Source: Phragmites australis
Lineage: Eukaryota > Streptophyta > Magnoliopsida > Poales > Poaceae
Assembly: GCF_958298935.1 (NCBI RefSeq)
Contig: NC_084939.1
Span: 8,137,501 to 8,201,500, forward strand
DNA length: 64,000 nucleotides
Direction: 5' to 3'
A program made the translations under genes and the position numbers. A model generated the notes under the pieces. It was not told where the DNA came from. It did not search any database and saw only the letters and a program-made list of their open reading frames with translations. Positions 44,354 through 55,566 of this stretch are shown in pieces (position 1 is the first letter of the stretch; each line of letters begins with the position of its first letter).

Positions 44354-47350
44354 ATGCCGAGAGCGGGAGGAAGCCACCGCGACAAGACACCCGACAGCGT
44401 GCTGCCGGAGTCCCGACTCGTGAACGAGGAGGCGGCGGACAAAGTGCGGAAGTTGATGGTGCCCGAAGGCCAGCAGGAGGCCTCGGTGGTGAGGCCGGCG
44501 AGCTTCCCACCGGTGACGGACCGGCCGGAGCGCATCGTCCTCTTCACCTCCTTTGTGGCGGCCGGGCTGGTGCTGCCGTTCTCGACCTTCTTCCTCCAGA
44601 TCCTCGACATGTTCGGGATCCAGATGGTGCATCTCAGCCCGAACTCTATCGTCGCTTTGGCGGTCTTCGCCCACCTCTGCGAGATGTTAGTGGGGGTGCC
44701 ACCGTCGGTGTCGCTCTTCCGACACTTCTTCGTGCTGCGGCCGGCCAGGAAGAAGAGGGGCTTCTCCACCGCCGACGTCGTCGGCTGCTACAATTTCTGG
44801 CTACGGGACGGCCTGGGGGAGCAGTACATTCCCCAGGTGCTGCGAAGCAAATGGGACGACTGACGGCGCGACTGGTTCTACGTCGACGTCAGTCCCCACG
44901 ATCGCATGATGTTGCTGGAGAGGGCGGCGAAGCCCCAGAGGTCAACCTGGGAGGCGCCGCCACAGGCGGACGAGCGGATGGAGCCGGTCCTGGATCGCAT
45001 CAACTTCCTGCGCCAGGCCTGCCTCACTTCGGTGATGGTGGTGGCGGATTACCTGCGCCGTTGCCTGGCGCCTCTGCGGGAGCGGGTCCGGCTCTACCGG
45101 CTGTACACGGCCCCCCAGGACATCACCAGGACTCAAATCGACGCGGAGTGGGACCTGGACGATGCGGCACTGAGGGGCTTACTCCGGGTGGTGACCAGCG
45201 TGGATGACCTGACCCGGGCGGAGCTTCCCTGAAAGGAGCTAGCGCTCTGCACCGACCCGAACCGGGTGGCGCTACCAAGCGACGCTGCCCGAGTTCGACG
45301 CCCAGGGGCTGGTCGACCGGCTAGGGCGCCAAAACCCCGGGACTATCCAGATTCCCGGGGTGGACGAGGCGACCGGCCGCGCTCCGAGTGCTTTCGGCGG
45401 GAGCGCCGCCAGCAGCAGGCCGCAGACGAGCGGCAAGGGGGCTGCGGGCACCCTGGCGCAGACTGGTGGCGCGAGCGCCGCGGGCGGCAGGCCGCAGACC
45501 AGCAGCACGGGCGCCAGGGCACAGGCCAGCAGCACGAGCGTCACGGACAGCAGGCTGAAGGCCGACCGTGGGGCGGCCGCAGGTAGCAGCCGCCAGGCCG
45601 GTGGAGGAGGCGCCACCGGCAGTGGGGCGATGATAGCGCCGGGGGACAAAGGGAAGCACCCCCAGACTTTTGTTCCTACGTCGACGTCTTTGTCGTCGCC
45701 GTCGCCTCCGCAGCAGCGGCCGCTGGCGGGCAGCGCGAAGGAGGGAGGCCGGGGCGGCCCACCGTCCGACGTAGGGCCTGCGATGGAGGCGCCATCTGCG
45801 ATTCTGGAACCAGACCTTGATCTGCTTGGGCTCAATGTTGCAGAGGGTGGGGCATCTGCGGTTCTGGAACCCGGAGACCAAGGCCAGTGCTCGAGCGGGT
45901 CTACAGCGAGTGCCCAAGCCGACCCGCCGCTGGCGACGGGCACCCGGGCGCCAGAGCCCAGAGACCAAGGCCGGCACAGGAGCGCGTGTACAGCGAGTGC
46001 CCAAGCCGGCCCGCTGCCAGAGACGGACCCCGCGGTGGCCCCGCAGAGCCCCCCGCGGAAGAGGAGGGAGGATTCCGGGCCAAAGCCGTCGGGCCCAGAG
46101 TACAAGATCCTGGAATTGAGATGGCAATACCGAAGACCGAAAACTGCGTAAGTTTCTCCCTTTTCCCCGAGCATGCCTTGCCCGGAGTGAGTTCGGAGAC
46201 TGACCTTATTTTCTCTTTTAGGCTGCCTAAGGACGCCGCTGGAGACCAAGGACGGCCGGAGGCGCCGAGGCCGGCTCCAGCCCCTGAGCCAAGGGCGCCT
46301 AAGCCTACCGCGCCGGTGGAGCCGGAGCCACTGAGCGCGCTGGCGGAGCGGGAGGCCCTGGAGGAAATACGCACGGAGGCCATCGCTGAGCAAGAAGAAG
46401 CCGCCCGCCTGGCCGAGACATCGCGGCGGCGGGCCGCCGAGGTACTCGCCAGGGAGAGGTTGGTGCGGGCTCGGGAGGACGCGATCCTGTCTCGCGAGAG
46501 AGCGGTGGAGGCCTCCCAGGCGAACTTAGCCCGCCAGAAGGATGAGGTTGAGTGGAGCCGCGCCAAGCTCCAGTGTCGGGAGGAGGACATCATGATTTGT
46601 GAGACCGACGTCGGCATCACAGCGATGGCTCTGGACGCCCGGGAGGAGCTACTGACTCGCCGGGAGGCGGAGGCTGCCGAGGCGTCGGCAGCCTTATCTG
46701 CTCGGGAAGAGCGGGCCGCCATGTGGGAGTCAGAGCTAACTACTCGGGAGCAGGCCGTCTCTGCTCTCGCCAAGCAGGTGAAGCAGAAGCAGGCAGAAGT
46801 CTCGGCACCCGCCACCGTCCTGACCAGCACGGCTGAGGGACTAAGCTTGGAGGAGCGGCTGCAGATCCTGAAGGACGAGCTCGATACCGTCAGTGCCGAA
46901 CGGACCAATGTGAAGCTGATGATGGGAGACATCCTTCGGCAAGCACGGAGGTCCGTGAGGGTGGCCGGGCTCGGGCGAGTCCACGTGGGCGAGAAGGGGA
47001 TGGAGCGAGCTACCATCGGCCACATCGCCCTCGGCTTCGAGGAGATCAGCCAGCGGCTCAAGGCACTTCCCCAGGCCATGAAAGAGCTAGCTGCCTGGGA
47101 AGGGCGTGGCCTGGCCCAAGCGGTGGCCGAGCACGTCCTGGCATGCTACCGAAGCCAGGACCCGAACTTCTCGCTGGAGCCAGCTCGGGAAGGGGTGGTC
47201 GAGGCCGAGGAGGAGGCCGCCCGGGAAGCTGTCCAGGGCGTCACCGCCGAGGTGGCGGCATGCTTCATGCGGGAGCCACCGCCGGACCCTGGGAGCAGCG
47301 GCGAGGAGTCCCCGCTACCTTCTAAGCCCGACGACTCAGACTTAGATTAG
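44354..47350 (+). pseudogene. Gypsy E antisense ORF: Transposase_28-like domain plus coiled coil
   Basis: Opposite in direction to gag. The start at 44354 opens MPRAGGSHRDKTPDSVLPES. Residues 55-140 (PERIVLFTSFVAAGLVLPFS, FGIQMVHLSPNSIVALAVFA, SVSLFRHFFVL) match the 'putative gypsy type transposon' domain PF04195. A stop at 44861-44863 and another at 45230-45232 fall in the same frame, and the frame shifts near 45240-45270. From there it is open to an intron with clear borders, donor GC|GTAAGT at 46148 and acceptor CTCTTTTAG at 46221. Splicing joins KTA to LPKDAAGDQG in frame. The second exon, to a stop at 47350, is an Ala/Glu/Arg-rich coiled coil with an acidic Ser-rich end. The function of such proteins is unknown; this copy is lightly damaged. 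Confidence 0.8.
45795..45854 (-). other. Fragment resembling class III HD-Zip recognition helix coding sequence
   Basis: Read on the minus strand, 60 bp translate to CPTLCNIEPKQIKVWFQNRR. From memory of plant class III HD-Zip proteins (the REVOLUTA/PHABULOSA/ATHB8 group), the end of the homeodomain is nearly the same, differing at about two positions. The flanking residues (RWRLHR to one side) no longer match, so only this fragment is present. It lies inside the antisense ORF of gypsy E on the opposite strand. Capture of host exon sequence is the likely origin. Confidence 0.65.
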
Positions 47351-48166
47351 GCTTTTGTAATTTTCTTTTTCTTTGACTTGATGTAAATATGGGAGTGATC
47401 CCTCAGAATAGCTGTCCTTTCTTTTGAATATAATGGAAGCCTTTCTTTGGGGTCTCAACTCCAGTGTTCTTTCAAATGCTTGATGAAGTCTCTGTTCTTT
47501 TCACTTGATGTCCCGAGGAGTACTCAGTCAGACTAAGCCCGATCTTTCCTTCCCCGAGAACGAAATCGCCCCGACCACTCATCGCTCGAGTAGTAAGGCC
47601 TTCCTCGCGCGTTCAGCCCCCGAGCCCTTGTGAGTCCATAGTGGCTAAGTCAAGAGACAAAGGCACAAACTTCCTTGCTCGGGAGATAGGTCGATCCAGC
47701 ACGGAGGACGTCACGACCAGTGAACACTTTCCCATTTTGCGACCACTCAAACAGGTAGACTAGAGACATGTGCGGGCGGAAATGTGACCAAGAGTCCCCA
47801 CGGTTTGGTGGTGCCCGAGCTAGCACGGGTCGGACCGAGCACCGACAGCCCGCCCCCAGGGTCTAGGCTCCCGACCGCTCTTTGCTCGAGCGGTGAGATT
47901 ACCCGAGAACCCTAGAGGCTCGGTAGTGCCCGGGGCCTTTTAAGCGGACCGAACACCATGACCACCATGAAGGACTTCGGTCAGACATCGTCGTTCATAC
48001 GGTACACCTTTCTACTGTTCGTTCTGTCGTTCTGGAAAAAGCGGACACGTGGGCAGGGTTTTGTGCATGAGGAGACCATCTCACCGAACAGATTAGAATA
48101 CGAGGGCCCCGAGGATAACTCAGGAACAATATATTAATGAATGTAAATTCGTATGAATTTAAACAC
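47351..48166. other. Gypsy E non-coding spacer where pol would be expected
   Basis: About 800 bp lie between the convergent stops of the antisense ORF (47350) and the protease frame (48167). It contains scattered CTCGAGCGGT-type motifs but no RT, RNase H or integrase motif in any frame. Confidence 0.6.
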
Positions 48167-49192
48167 TCACCGGACAGCTATCAGCTTTTCGGCCGACCGA
48201 TCTAGGTGAGGAGTGCGCTTCAAGCTCGGGGTGCCCGGGAACTTGGATGAAGAGGGTCCCGGGCCCCTTGGACGACCTTCGACCTCGGCCCGAGCTGAGA
48301 CCAAGGCCGAGTATAACTGCTCGGCGCAGGAGACGGTGTTGCTGGTCTCGGCGGACACGGAGATGGGGCCCACCGAGCCTGGCATCTTAACCGTGAGGTA
48401 CGCATAGTCCGTGGCCACCATGAACCGAGAGAGCGCCGGGTGCCCGAGGATGGCATTGTAGGGGAGGGGGAGCTTCATGACGTCGAAGATGACGTTCTCC
48501 GTCCAGAAGTTGTCCCGGCTCCCGAATGTCACGGGCAGCTCGACCTGCCCGAGGGGCTGGGAGTGCCCAAGTGTCACCCCGTAAAAGGGGAGCAACGGCT
48601 TTAGGCGCCTGGAGGGCACCTGCAGCTTCTCAAAAGCCTCCTTGGAGAGGAGGTTAAGGCCTGCGCCCCCGTCAATCAGCACCCTGCTGACCTTCACATT
48701 GCAGATGGTGGGGGACACTACCAGGGGTAGTCGCCCCACGCCTGCAGTACTGGCAGGGTGGTCGGCCAAGCTGAACGTGATCAGGGCATTCGACCACTTC
48801 AGGGGCCTTGCGGCCTCTTCGCTCGGGGTCGCCAAGCACACCTCGCGCCGCATGGTCTTGACACTACGGCGGGAGGAGGGCGTGTATGCGCCTCCGTCGA
48901 TGAAGGCGACGGTGTGCTCGGGTTCCTGCAAGCCGAACTCTTGGTTGTCGGGGGCAGCTCTGTCATCGCTGCCCCTGCGGGGCTCCTCGCGGTCCCTCTG
49001 GCGCTGCTCGATGAGGCCCTTGACCGTGCGGAACTTCGTGAGGTCATGCCACCTGGTTTGGTGGATCTGGCACCACTTCCCCGGCTCGGGCCCCGCGGGA
49101 GCTGGGGCCCTTGCCGGAGCCGGAGCCCTCGCGTGCTTGCCGGCGGTCGGGTTCCTGGGCCGGCCCACGGGCGGGGCCCTGGGCTGGCTCAA
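48167..49192 (-). pseudogene. Gypsy E gag C-terminus and aspartic protease
   Basis: A continuous frame of 341 codons. It starts with a Pro/Ala-rich linker, then the Tat gag C-terminal signature KWCQIHQTRWHDLTKF. The protease domain has VSRVLIDGGAGLNLLSKEAF near residue 205 and PYNAILGHPALSRFMVATDY further on. Asp-Gly-Gly-Ala in place of Asp-Thr-Gly-Ala is common in this lineage. The frame stops soon after the protease (DRSAEKLIAVR) instead of running into reverse transcriptase. Confidence 0.8.
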
Positions 49193-50458
49193 CGGGGATG
49201 GCCTCGCGCCTCCTTCTCTTCTTCTTTTTCCTCCTGTCGGAGTGGGAAGGACCTAGCTGATCGGCGGCAGGATGCTCAGGGCGCGGAACATGCCATGCCC
49301 GAGCTTCCGCCGCCTTGGCTCACTTGTCGGCCAGCGCGAAAAGCTCCGCGGTGGTTTTGACCTCGTGCGTGCCCAGCTTCTCGAGCATCCGCTCGTCGCG
49401 GACACCCTGCCGTTACACGACAATGATAGCATGGGGGGTTATCCGCGGGATGGTGTTGCGGACCTGGCTGAAGCGCTGTATGAAGCGCCGTAGCGTCTCC
49501 CCCTCCTGTTGCTTAACGACGTGGAGGTCGCACTCCAGGCGACATGAAAGTAGTTGGCCATCACCTTTTCACTGCCGCCAGTCGCTTGGACAGCAGTGGT
49601 GTATATCTGGAGGAACTTGACGAGGTCAATGGACCCGTCGTACTTCTCTGGCAGTTCTGGCCGGAACTTGGTAGGCCATTTGACGCGGCGGAGCTCGCTG
49701 GTGAAGGCATGGCAGCCTGTGCCGTACCCTACGGCGTGGGCAACACCCTTAGGCGGTGAACGCCGGTGAACCGGGGAGCCCCAGCGGTCATGGGCCGGCA
49801 AGGAGGAGGCCTGGTCCTCTGCTTCAGCCTCATGCCGGGTCTCCCGCTGGCGCTCGAGGGTGACACGCGCGTCTTCGACGCCCCTCTACTCGTTGAGATG
49901 TAAGCGGAGGTCCTGAGCTCCGGTAGTGGCCAGGGGGGCGGCGCTCCGCTTGGAGGCCCCCGGGCCAGTGCGACCGCCACCCGATGATGGGCCGGTCTTA
50001 GCTGCGCCGCGGTGTGAGGTAGCGCGGGAACTTTTGGCCAGCACCTGGCGGTTAGCCGTGCCAACTAAGGCGGCCACCTCCTGGAGCCAGCGGCCTTCTG
50101 GGGTTTCCCCCGCCGCCTGGACTGGCGGGTGCCTGAGGAGAGCTTGCGCCGCAAGCAGCGCACTCCCAGGACTGGCCTCGCCGAAGGCAAGCCTATGCCG
50201 CAGCGGTGCCCGGCGCTGTCTAGATGTGGACCTGGCGGTGGGAGTTTCGGCCACTTGCTGGGGGTTGGACGGTGCACCAGGGACGGTGGCGGTGGCCCTG
50301 CTGGGCCCAGCGCCATGGTCCCCCTGAGAGGGGAATGCCATGCGTGCGGACCGCGGCTGCTGTTGGGAAGCAGCGGTGATTGGGGCCTCCTGGGCGAGGG
50401 GCTCCATTTCCTCGCTGGAGCTGGAGCCAGAGCGCCGGAGACGATGGCCACCAGCCAT
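49193..50458 (-). pseudogene. Gypsy E gag, broken
   Basis: The start is probably MAGGHRLRRSGSSSSEE at 50458; an upstream ATG at 50482 in the same frame is less likely. The N-terminal part (to 49886) is Ala/Pro/Ser-rich, then a TAG. The same frame reopens and holds the gag core start, VKWPTKFRPELPEKYDGSID, then FLQIYTTAVQATGGSEKVMA. After a deletion or frameshift near 49540 it reads VVKQQEGETLRRFIQRFSQV in another frame, with further stops near 49430 and 49320. Part of the capsid core appears deleted. Confidence 0.78.
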
Positions 50459-50499
50459 TTTTTCTGCAGAGAAAACAGACAAACAAATTCAGGGATGCA

Positions 50500-50522
50500 A
50501 CCCCCCTACCTGGCGCGCCAGC
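50500..50522 (-). other. Gypsy E primer-binding site
   Basis: On the minus strand, two bases after the LTR end (ACGACA), the sequence reads TGGCGCGCCAGGTAGGGGGG, the tRNA-primer site typical of grass Tat elements. It confirms the minus orientation. Confidence 0.78.
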
Positions 50523-51390
50523 TGTCGTTGGGTTAGCTCCTGTCGCAGGGATCCTGAGGGGCCCCTTTTTAGAGATTCGGCCGGGGGGATAATTCTGAAT
50601 ATGTTTGCTGGAGAAATAAATGGATATGAATGCAATGGCAGGTGGCGAGGAATGATCTAATGCAGAAAAGAGTAAATGCACTGGGGGGATTTTTAGACAG
50701 GTTCGGGCCGCACTACGCGTAACACCCTACTCCTGTGTGGATGTTATAAATGCCCTGAGAATGTCTCTCAGGAATGTTCGAGTTACAAGAATATCTATCT
50801 ATCCTAGAGCCTGGGGCTCCTTGTTCTTCGGTTTCTATGCTCGTACGAAGGGGTTCTTCGATCTCTGTTGGACTCTGTGTGTGCCTGTCTGAGAGTTCGA
50901 GCGTCGCCTTCCAATTAACTCTCTCAGACCTCTCAGACTTCAGACGTTCAGAGTTGTCTTTGTCCGTGCTGCCGGTCGCTTTAAATACCCGCCGGCGGTA
51001 GCGTGCCCCGAATGGGAGGGCACGAGTTCCAAGGAACCATAAATGGAAAGGGCGTTATCATGGCCTCAGCGCGAACTGACGGGGGTTGAAAACGCGCCCC
51101 ACGCCTGGTCTTCAATCGTCATGATGGCGCTGGCAACGGGTGCCGTGGAGAGGGCCCGCCGGGCAGCCACAGAGCGGCCCGGCGTGCCCGCCCCGTCTTG
51201 TTTGCCTACCACAGCAGCGCGGCAGACGGAATGCCTCGGGCCTAGCGATGCTATCCCGAGGCGCGTCGGATGGCACAGGATGGGACCCGTGCATTAAATA
51301 TCCCCATGCCCTTCTGCGGGAGGGCGCCACGTGGCGGATTACTGGTCTGGCCTCGGGATTCGGGGACCCCTGGTTCCTGATTCACCGATA
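50523..51390 (-). repeat. Gypsy E 5' LTR, 868 bp, internally deleted
   Basis: Colinear with 42305-43797 except for a missing block of about 628 bp. On the minus strand its first bases read TATCGG where the partner has TGTCGG, so the terminal dinucleotide is mutated. Confidence 0.9.
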
Positions 51391-51395
51391 ACTAC
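51391..51395. repeat. Target-site duplication ACTAC, right copy for gypsy E
   Basis: Identical to 42300-42304; CACTA D sequence continues after it. Confidence 0.92.
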
Positions 51396-52073
51396 TGTTT
51401 TAGAAATCAACTATTGTAATATATAGTACCGCTGTAAAATGTATAGGATGGCAAGATGATAAGGATGTAAGAATGGAAGAAATTTGATGCCCAAGTTCGT
51501 ACTTTTGGTTGATATGGGCCATATATGTAATAGTTAGTTGTGTATAGACATAACCTAGTGGATTAGTTATGTTAGGTTCAAGACAAATGTGCTAATATTA
51601 TGTATTTTGCTAAGATTTGCTAAGGGCACTATATACAATTAATAGTAAGTATGAATCTTGTATCCAATGAAGACAAGTTTCAATATGAATTATATATGCA
51701 TGGCTGAAATATTTTGGTTGCTGCTATTGTCACATGTTCTATACTTATGGTGGTAACGCAATAATTTAGTCATCATTAATTTTACTTCCTAATTTGATGG
51801 ACAATCCTAGCATTACATAGGAATGAATGATTTTATTTTTCAAATATGAAATCTACAGCTTGCAATTGTCTATTATACCTGTAGTGCCGCAGGGAATGCT
51901 TAAACATTGCTATCTGACATACCGTGGTGCAAGTAATTACCACTAGGAAATTTTTCCCAACAGCAAAATAACCCCTGGTAGCTCTAAGTTTTCCTAACGG
52001 CAGATCTATTTGTGATATCTACGTACGTTCCCTAGCGGTACAACACCTGACAGAAATGGATCATGCTGTAGTG

Positions 52074-52076
52074 TGA
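52074..52076. repeat. Target-site duplication TGA, right copy for CACTA D
   Basis: Follows the right terminus ATGCTGTAGTG. The following 52077-52530 holds no recognisable gene. Confidence 0.75.
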
Positions 52077-52530
52077 GACCGATTGAACTCGCACACGAGA
52101 ATCGAAAGCACCATCGTAGGTAGAACTGGTAAAAAAGGACGAAAAAAACCGCACAGCTATCAAAGCAGATATCTGAAGCGGCTAACCACTGTTTGCGCCT
52201 GTGACGGCCGAGTTCAAAGCTCACAAGAAAGAATGCAATTAATCCTTACAGACATACATGCGCCTGTTTTAAGATCTGTGCAGTTTCCTCTCGGTCGGAT
52301 CAATAATACAGAAATACGTACGCACGTGCATGCAACATCTACTGCTTCTGAGAACAGTATGCTAGCCCGGTAGTACTAGCGTGGGATCGCTCCATGCACA
52401 CGAGCGTTTGAGTGCTCGTGTCTTATCAGAGCTTGCTTTTAGGATAAGTATATATGTGTGAGTGTTTAATAGTATGTGCTTGTTATATACTAAAAGTCTA
52501 GAATTCTTTAATATATTTTTAATATCCTAT

Positions 52531-52893
52531 TAGACGAACTCTAGCAGGTACGCTATCGAAGCGCTATCGAGTGCTACAGGGCTCTTCGATGGCAGATGTG
52601 GATCGGAGATGGCCCGCAAGCGGCTTCAGCAGATGCGTTATCGACTGCTATAGGGATACGGGACCGAGGAAGACGCCCGCAAACTTGCGGCTAGGAGGGG
52701 AGGTCGTATCATTGTGTGGTAGGGTGAATAGAGGATGATCGTGGATCCGAGGAGAGATAAAAAATAATAGAAGGTAGGAAATAGGTAGTTGCTAGAGATA
52801 AAAAAATAGAGAATATTGTAATAGTGTTAGGGGGTGCTGTAATAGTATTATAAAGGATGAATTTTTAAAGTATCTGTTAGAGATGGCCTTAGG
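52531..52893. mobile_element. Possible MITE
   Basis: The left end reads TAGACGAACTCTAGCAGGTAC; reversed, the right end reads AAGGCCATCTCTAACAGATAC, agreeing at about 15 of 21 positions. The CATCTCTAACAG motif recurs at the ends of grass MITEs. A target-site duplication was not clear. Confidence 0.4.
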
Positions 52894-52970
52894 ACGTGCA
52901 CACGTGTACGTAGGTGAAACATAAGTATAGTATATATAAATCGTATACGTCTTGGTTGTCTAGATAAAAT

Positions 52971-53237
52971 TGTTGGAATATGTGTCGAATATATGTACAT
53001 GGTAGGTTACAGATAGACTTGAGTTGTAATTGGGTGGGACTAGGATTAGAGTTGTAGTCGAACTCCTAATTCCGGGTCTTTAAATAGAAGGCACCACCGT
53101 TGTAACCAAGGGTAAGACGAAACAGTTGGGGAGGAGCGCCCGCAGTCATGCCCTGAGGACGTAGGCAACTTGGCCGAACCTCGTTAAAAAACGTTTGGCT
53201 TGATGATCCTGGTGATGCTTCCGCTAAAATCCTAACA
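52971..53237 (+). repeat. Copia F 5' LTR
   Basis: TGTTGGAATATG to AAAATCCTAACA, with TTTAAATAGAAGG near 53080 as the likely TATA region. The primer-binding site TGGTACCAGAGCC starts at 53240. Confidence 0.88.
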
Positions 53238-53252
53238 AGTGGTACCAGAGCC

Positions 53253-54784
53253 ATGAAGAAAGATTAGGGGAAGACACAAGGATATGTTCCACACCGCGTA
53301 AGGCTTGCACGGATCTGGGGAAGGATGGCGCAAGGTGGAGCATGGTGGCGATCGACGATTCGGTCGGTGGATTCGGACACTTCGTGCGCGGCGGCTTGAA
53401 CCGTCCGATGGGCTGCATCAACGAGGATCTGCCCAGACGTGGAGATCGGTTTGATGGCGGCTGATGGCTGTTGTTCGATAGGGGTCGGTCAGTCGTGACG
53501 GCCAGGTTCGACAGTGCGGCTCGAAGACGTCGCGGACAAGGCAGCGGCTTCAACTCACGGTCTAATTAATGGGTGGTCAATCTAGATCGGAGTGGCTGTT
53601 GTTTGCTCAAGGTGGAGCAGCGACAGTGGTGGAGAAAGTCATGGTGGACTTCGAAAGTTGCGAAGACGTTCGGGATTACAAAGCAGCATGATCGACAGCA
53701 TGGCCACAACGCAAGAGGTGGACGCTGAGTCTCTAGCCGACGGGTCGGCCAACGCCGCGACTGGCCGGCGCAAGCCGACGTGGAGGACATCTTCGACGGC
53801 GTAGCGCATGATTTCACAGGTCTGGTGGGTTTTGTATACCGCTGTGGCGTGCTGGCTGATTGTGAGCCTGGTTGAGTCGGCGATACGAAGCAGCACAGGA
53901 CGATGGGGATTGGTTGTTGTCCCCCTCATCAGGTGGCGATGACGTGTTGGCTCAGGAGGTACAAGTGACCAGGTTGGTGGGCATGCATTGTGCTGACCAT
54001 GGGTGCATGTGGTCGAATAAAAAAAATGAGTTGCTTTGCCGAATAAAAAAAGAGCTACTGTGATTGTTTGTTCAGGAGGCAGCAGCTTTGCCAAATAAAA
54101 AAAGAGCTGCTTTGATTGTCTGTCCTGTCATGCATGCACAAGGTGACGGAAGAGTGTAGGAAGAGGCATTAAAAAAAGGGAGGCAGCTCGGATGTGGCAT
54201 TAAAAAAAGAGGCGGGCTCATGTTGCTGGAGTTCGTGTTTGGATCGATTTCAGCAGGCGTGTTCGGCTCGATGGGTCCAGCTCAGGGAGGCATGGATTGA
54301 TCACCGAGTTGGAGTTGGTCACGTATCAATTGCATGTACAAGGCTCGTAAGTGAGGCGGAGACCGGTCTGTGCAAAGCTCGGGCATGATGTCTCACGAGA
54401 GCCAGGCGAGCGTGTCAGTTGTGTCCGATTGGGATATCGGTTGGAGTTGGGAGCGTGTCGTAGTGCCGGCCTGGGAAATAAATAGAACCCAGCAAGGGCT
54501 GCCATACAGGAGCAACAGACCGGGGCAGAAGCAGAGGCAACCAAAGAAGTAGAAGTTCACAGGGATTGCAATCAGGCTGTCGACTTCGTTGTGTGCAAGC
54601 GGCGTGGTAGTCGACGGGGCTTGAGAGTGGCGGATTGTGCACGAACGATGTACGAGGTGGCGTATGCGCGGTTCGGCGTGTGTGTGGCGGTGTGTCGCGG
54701 GACGCAGGTACGAGCGTGCGGAGGCACGTTTAGCACACGTGAGGTACACGTGAGCAGGATTCGGCGGTCTGCGGCAACAGGCAG
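53253..54784 (+). other. Copia F leader without a recognised gene
   Basis: GC-rich sequence of 1.5 kb between primer-binding site and gag. Open frames on both strands show no recognisable domain. Several AAAAAAGAGCTGCTTTG-like blocks repeat near 54010-54110. Confidence 0.5.
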
Positions 54785-55566
54785 ATGGCGTCGATGGCGT
54801 CCAAATTCGAGGTGATGAGATTTGACGGGACTGGCAACTTCGGGCTTTGGCAGACGAGAGTTAAGGACTTGCTGGCGCAGCAGGGGATCCTGAAGGCTCT
54901 TAGCAATAAGAAGCCAGTCACGGTAGATGATGACAAGTGGGAAGAGATGCAAGCACAAGCGGCGGTGACAATAAGGTTGTGTCTCTCCGATCAGATCATG
55001 TACCATGTCATGGATGAAACATCACCTAGGAAGATTTAGGATAAATTAGATGATCAATTCATGTCCAAGACATTGACTCAGAAGCTCTATCTAAAGCAAA
55101 AACTGTATGGGCTAAAGATGCAGGAGGGGTCGGATCTTGCTGAGCATGTAAACGTCTTTAATCAAGTTGTCGCTGATCTTGTGAAGGTGGAGGTGACAAT
55201 TGATGATGAAGACAAGACGATTATTCTTCTGTGTTCCTTGCCAAGGTCTTATGAGCACTTGGTCACCACACTGACGTATGGTAAAGAGGTAGTCAAAGTG
55301 GATGATATTCTTGCGGTGTTGTTTGCTCATGAACAAAGGAGGAAGAACAATGCTGGTGAGAGTTCATCTGGAGATGCTTTTTTGTCAAATGTGATCGAGG
55401 TAGGGAGACTAACAAGAAAAAGAAGAAGAAGGGGCCACAGTGCTATAAATACAAGGATTGGGGACATGTAAGGAAATATTGTCTAGAACTGAAGAAGGGC
55501 GTGGCAAATATTGTGGTTTTTAAGAAAGATGACTCGGATAGCGATGGTGATCTTCTCGTGCTATGA
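54785..55566 (+). pseudogene. Copia F gag
   Basis: The start at 54785 or the next ATG at 54794 gives MASKFEVMRFDGTGNFGLWQ, the classic gag N-terminus, then GILKALSNKKPVTVDDDKWE. A TAG at 55037-55039 breaks the frame; the same frame continues from DKLDDQFMSKTLTQKLYLKQ through LYGLKMQEGSDLAEHVNVFN and LLCSLPRSYEHLVTTLTYGK. Near 55440 it shifts into a zinc-knuckle remnant (CYKYKDWGHVRKYC) where one Cys is replaced by Tyr. It stops at 55564-55566. Confidence 0.85.

Larger units (their letters stand above)
42305..51390 (-). mobile_element. Ty3/gypsy Tat-type element E, no RT or integrase, nested in CACTA D
   Basis: A 9,086-bp element bounded by an ACTAC duplication. On its own (minus) strand it has a 5' LTR (50523-51390), a primer-binding site, gag-protease (48167-50458) and a polypurine tract before the 3' LTR (42305-43797). 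On the opposite strand it has a long ORF (44354-47350). RT, RNase H and integrase are absent: between the protease stop and the antisense ORF there are only about 800 bp of non-coding sequence. It is a non-autonomous element of the Tat lineage. Confidence 0.88.
42200..52073. mobile_element. Small CACTA element D, split by gypsy E
   Basis: The left end CACTACAACATAACCCA and the reversed right end CACTACAGCATGATCCA are inverted repeats whose differences are all transitions. They are flanked by a TGA duplication. Removing gypsy E with its duplicated ACTAC leaves about 780 bp, so D is a non-autonomous, MITE-sized CACTA element. The right arm (51396-52073) is AT-rich and has no ORF of note. Confidence 0.8.

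Noticed and set aside
43899..44863. Minus-strand frames opposite the antisense ORF of gypsy E (43899-44327, 44294-44769)
   Set aside because: They match no family and overlap the clearly recognised PF04195-type coding strand.
45272..46393. Long minus-strand frames (up to 373 codons) containing a homeodomain-like motif
   Set aside because: Only the last helix of a homeodomain is present and the rest is Pro/Ala/Arg-rich antisense of the GC-rich antisense ORF. It is not a homeobox gene.
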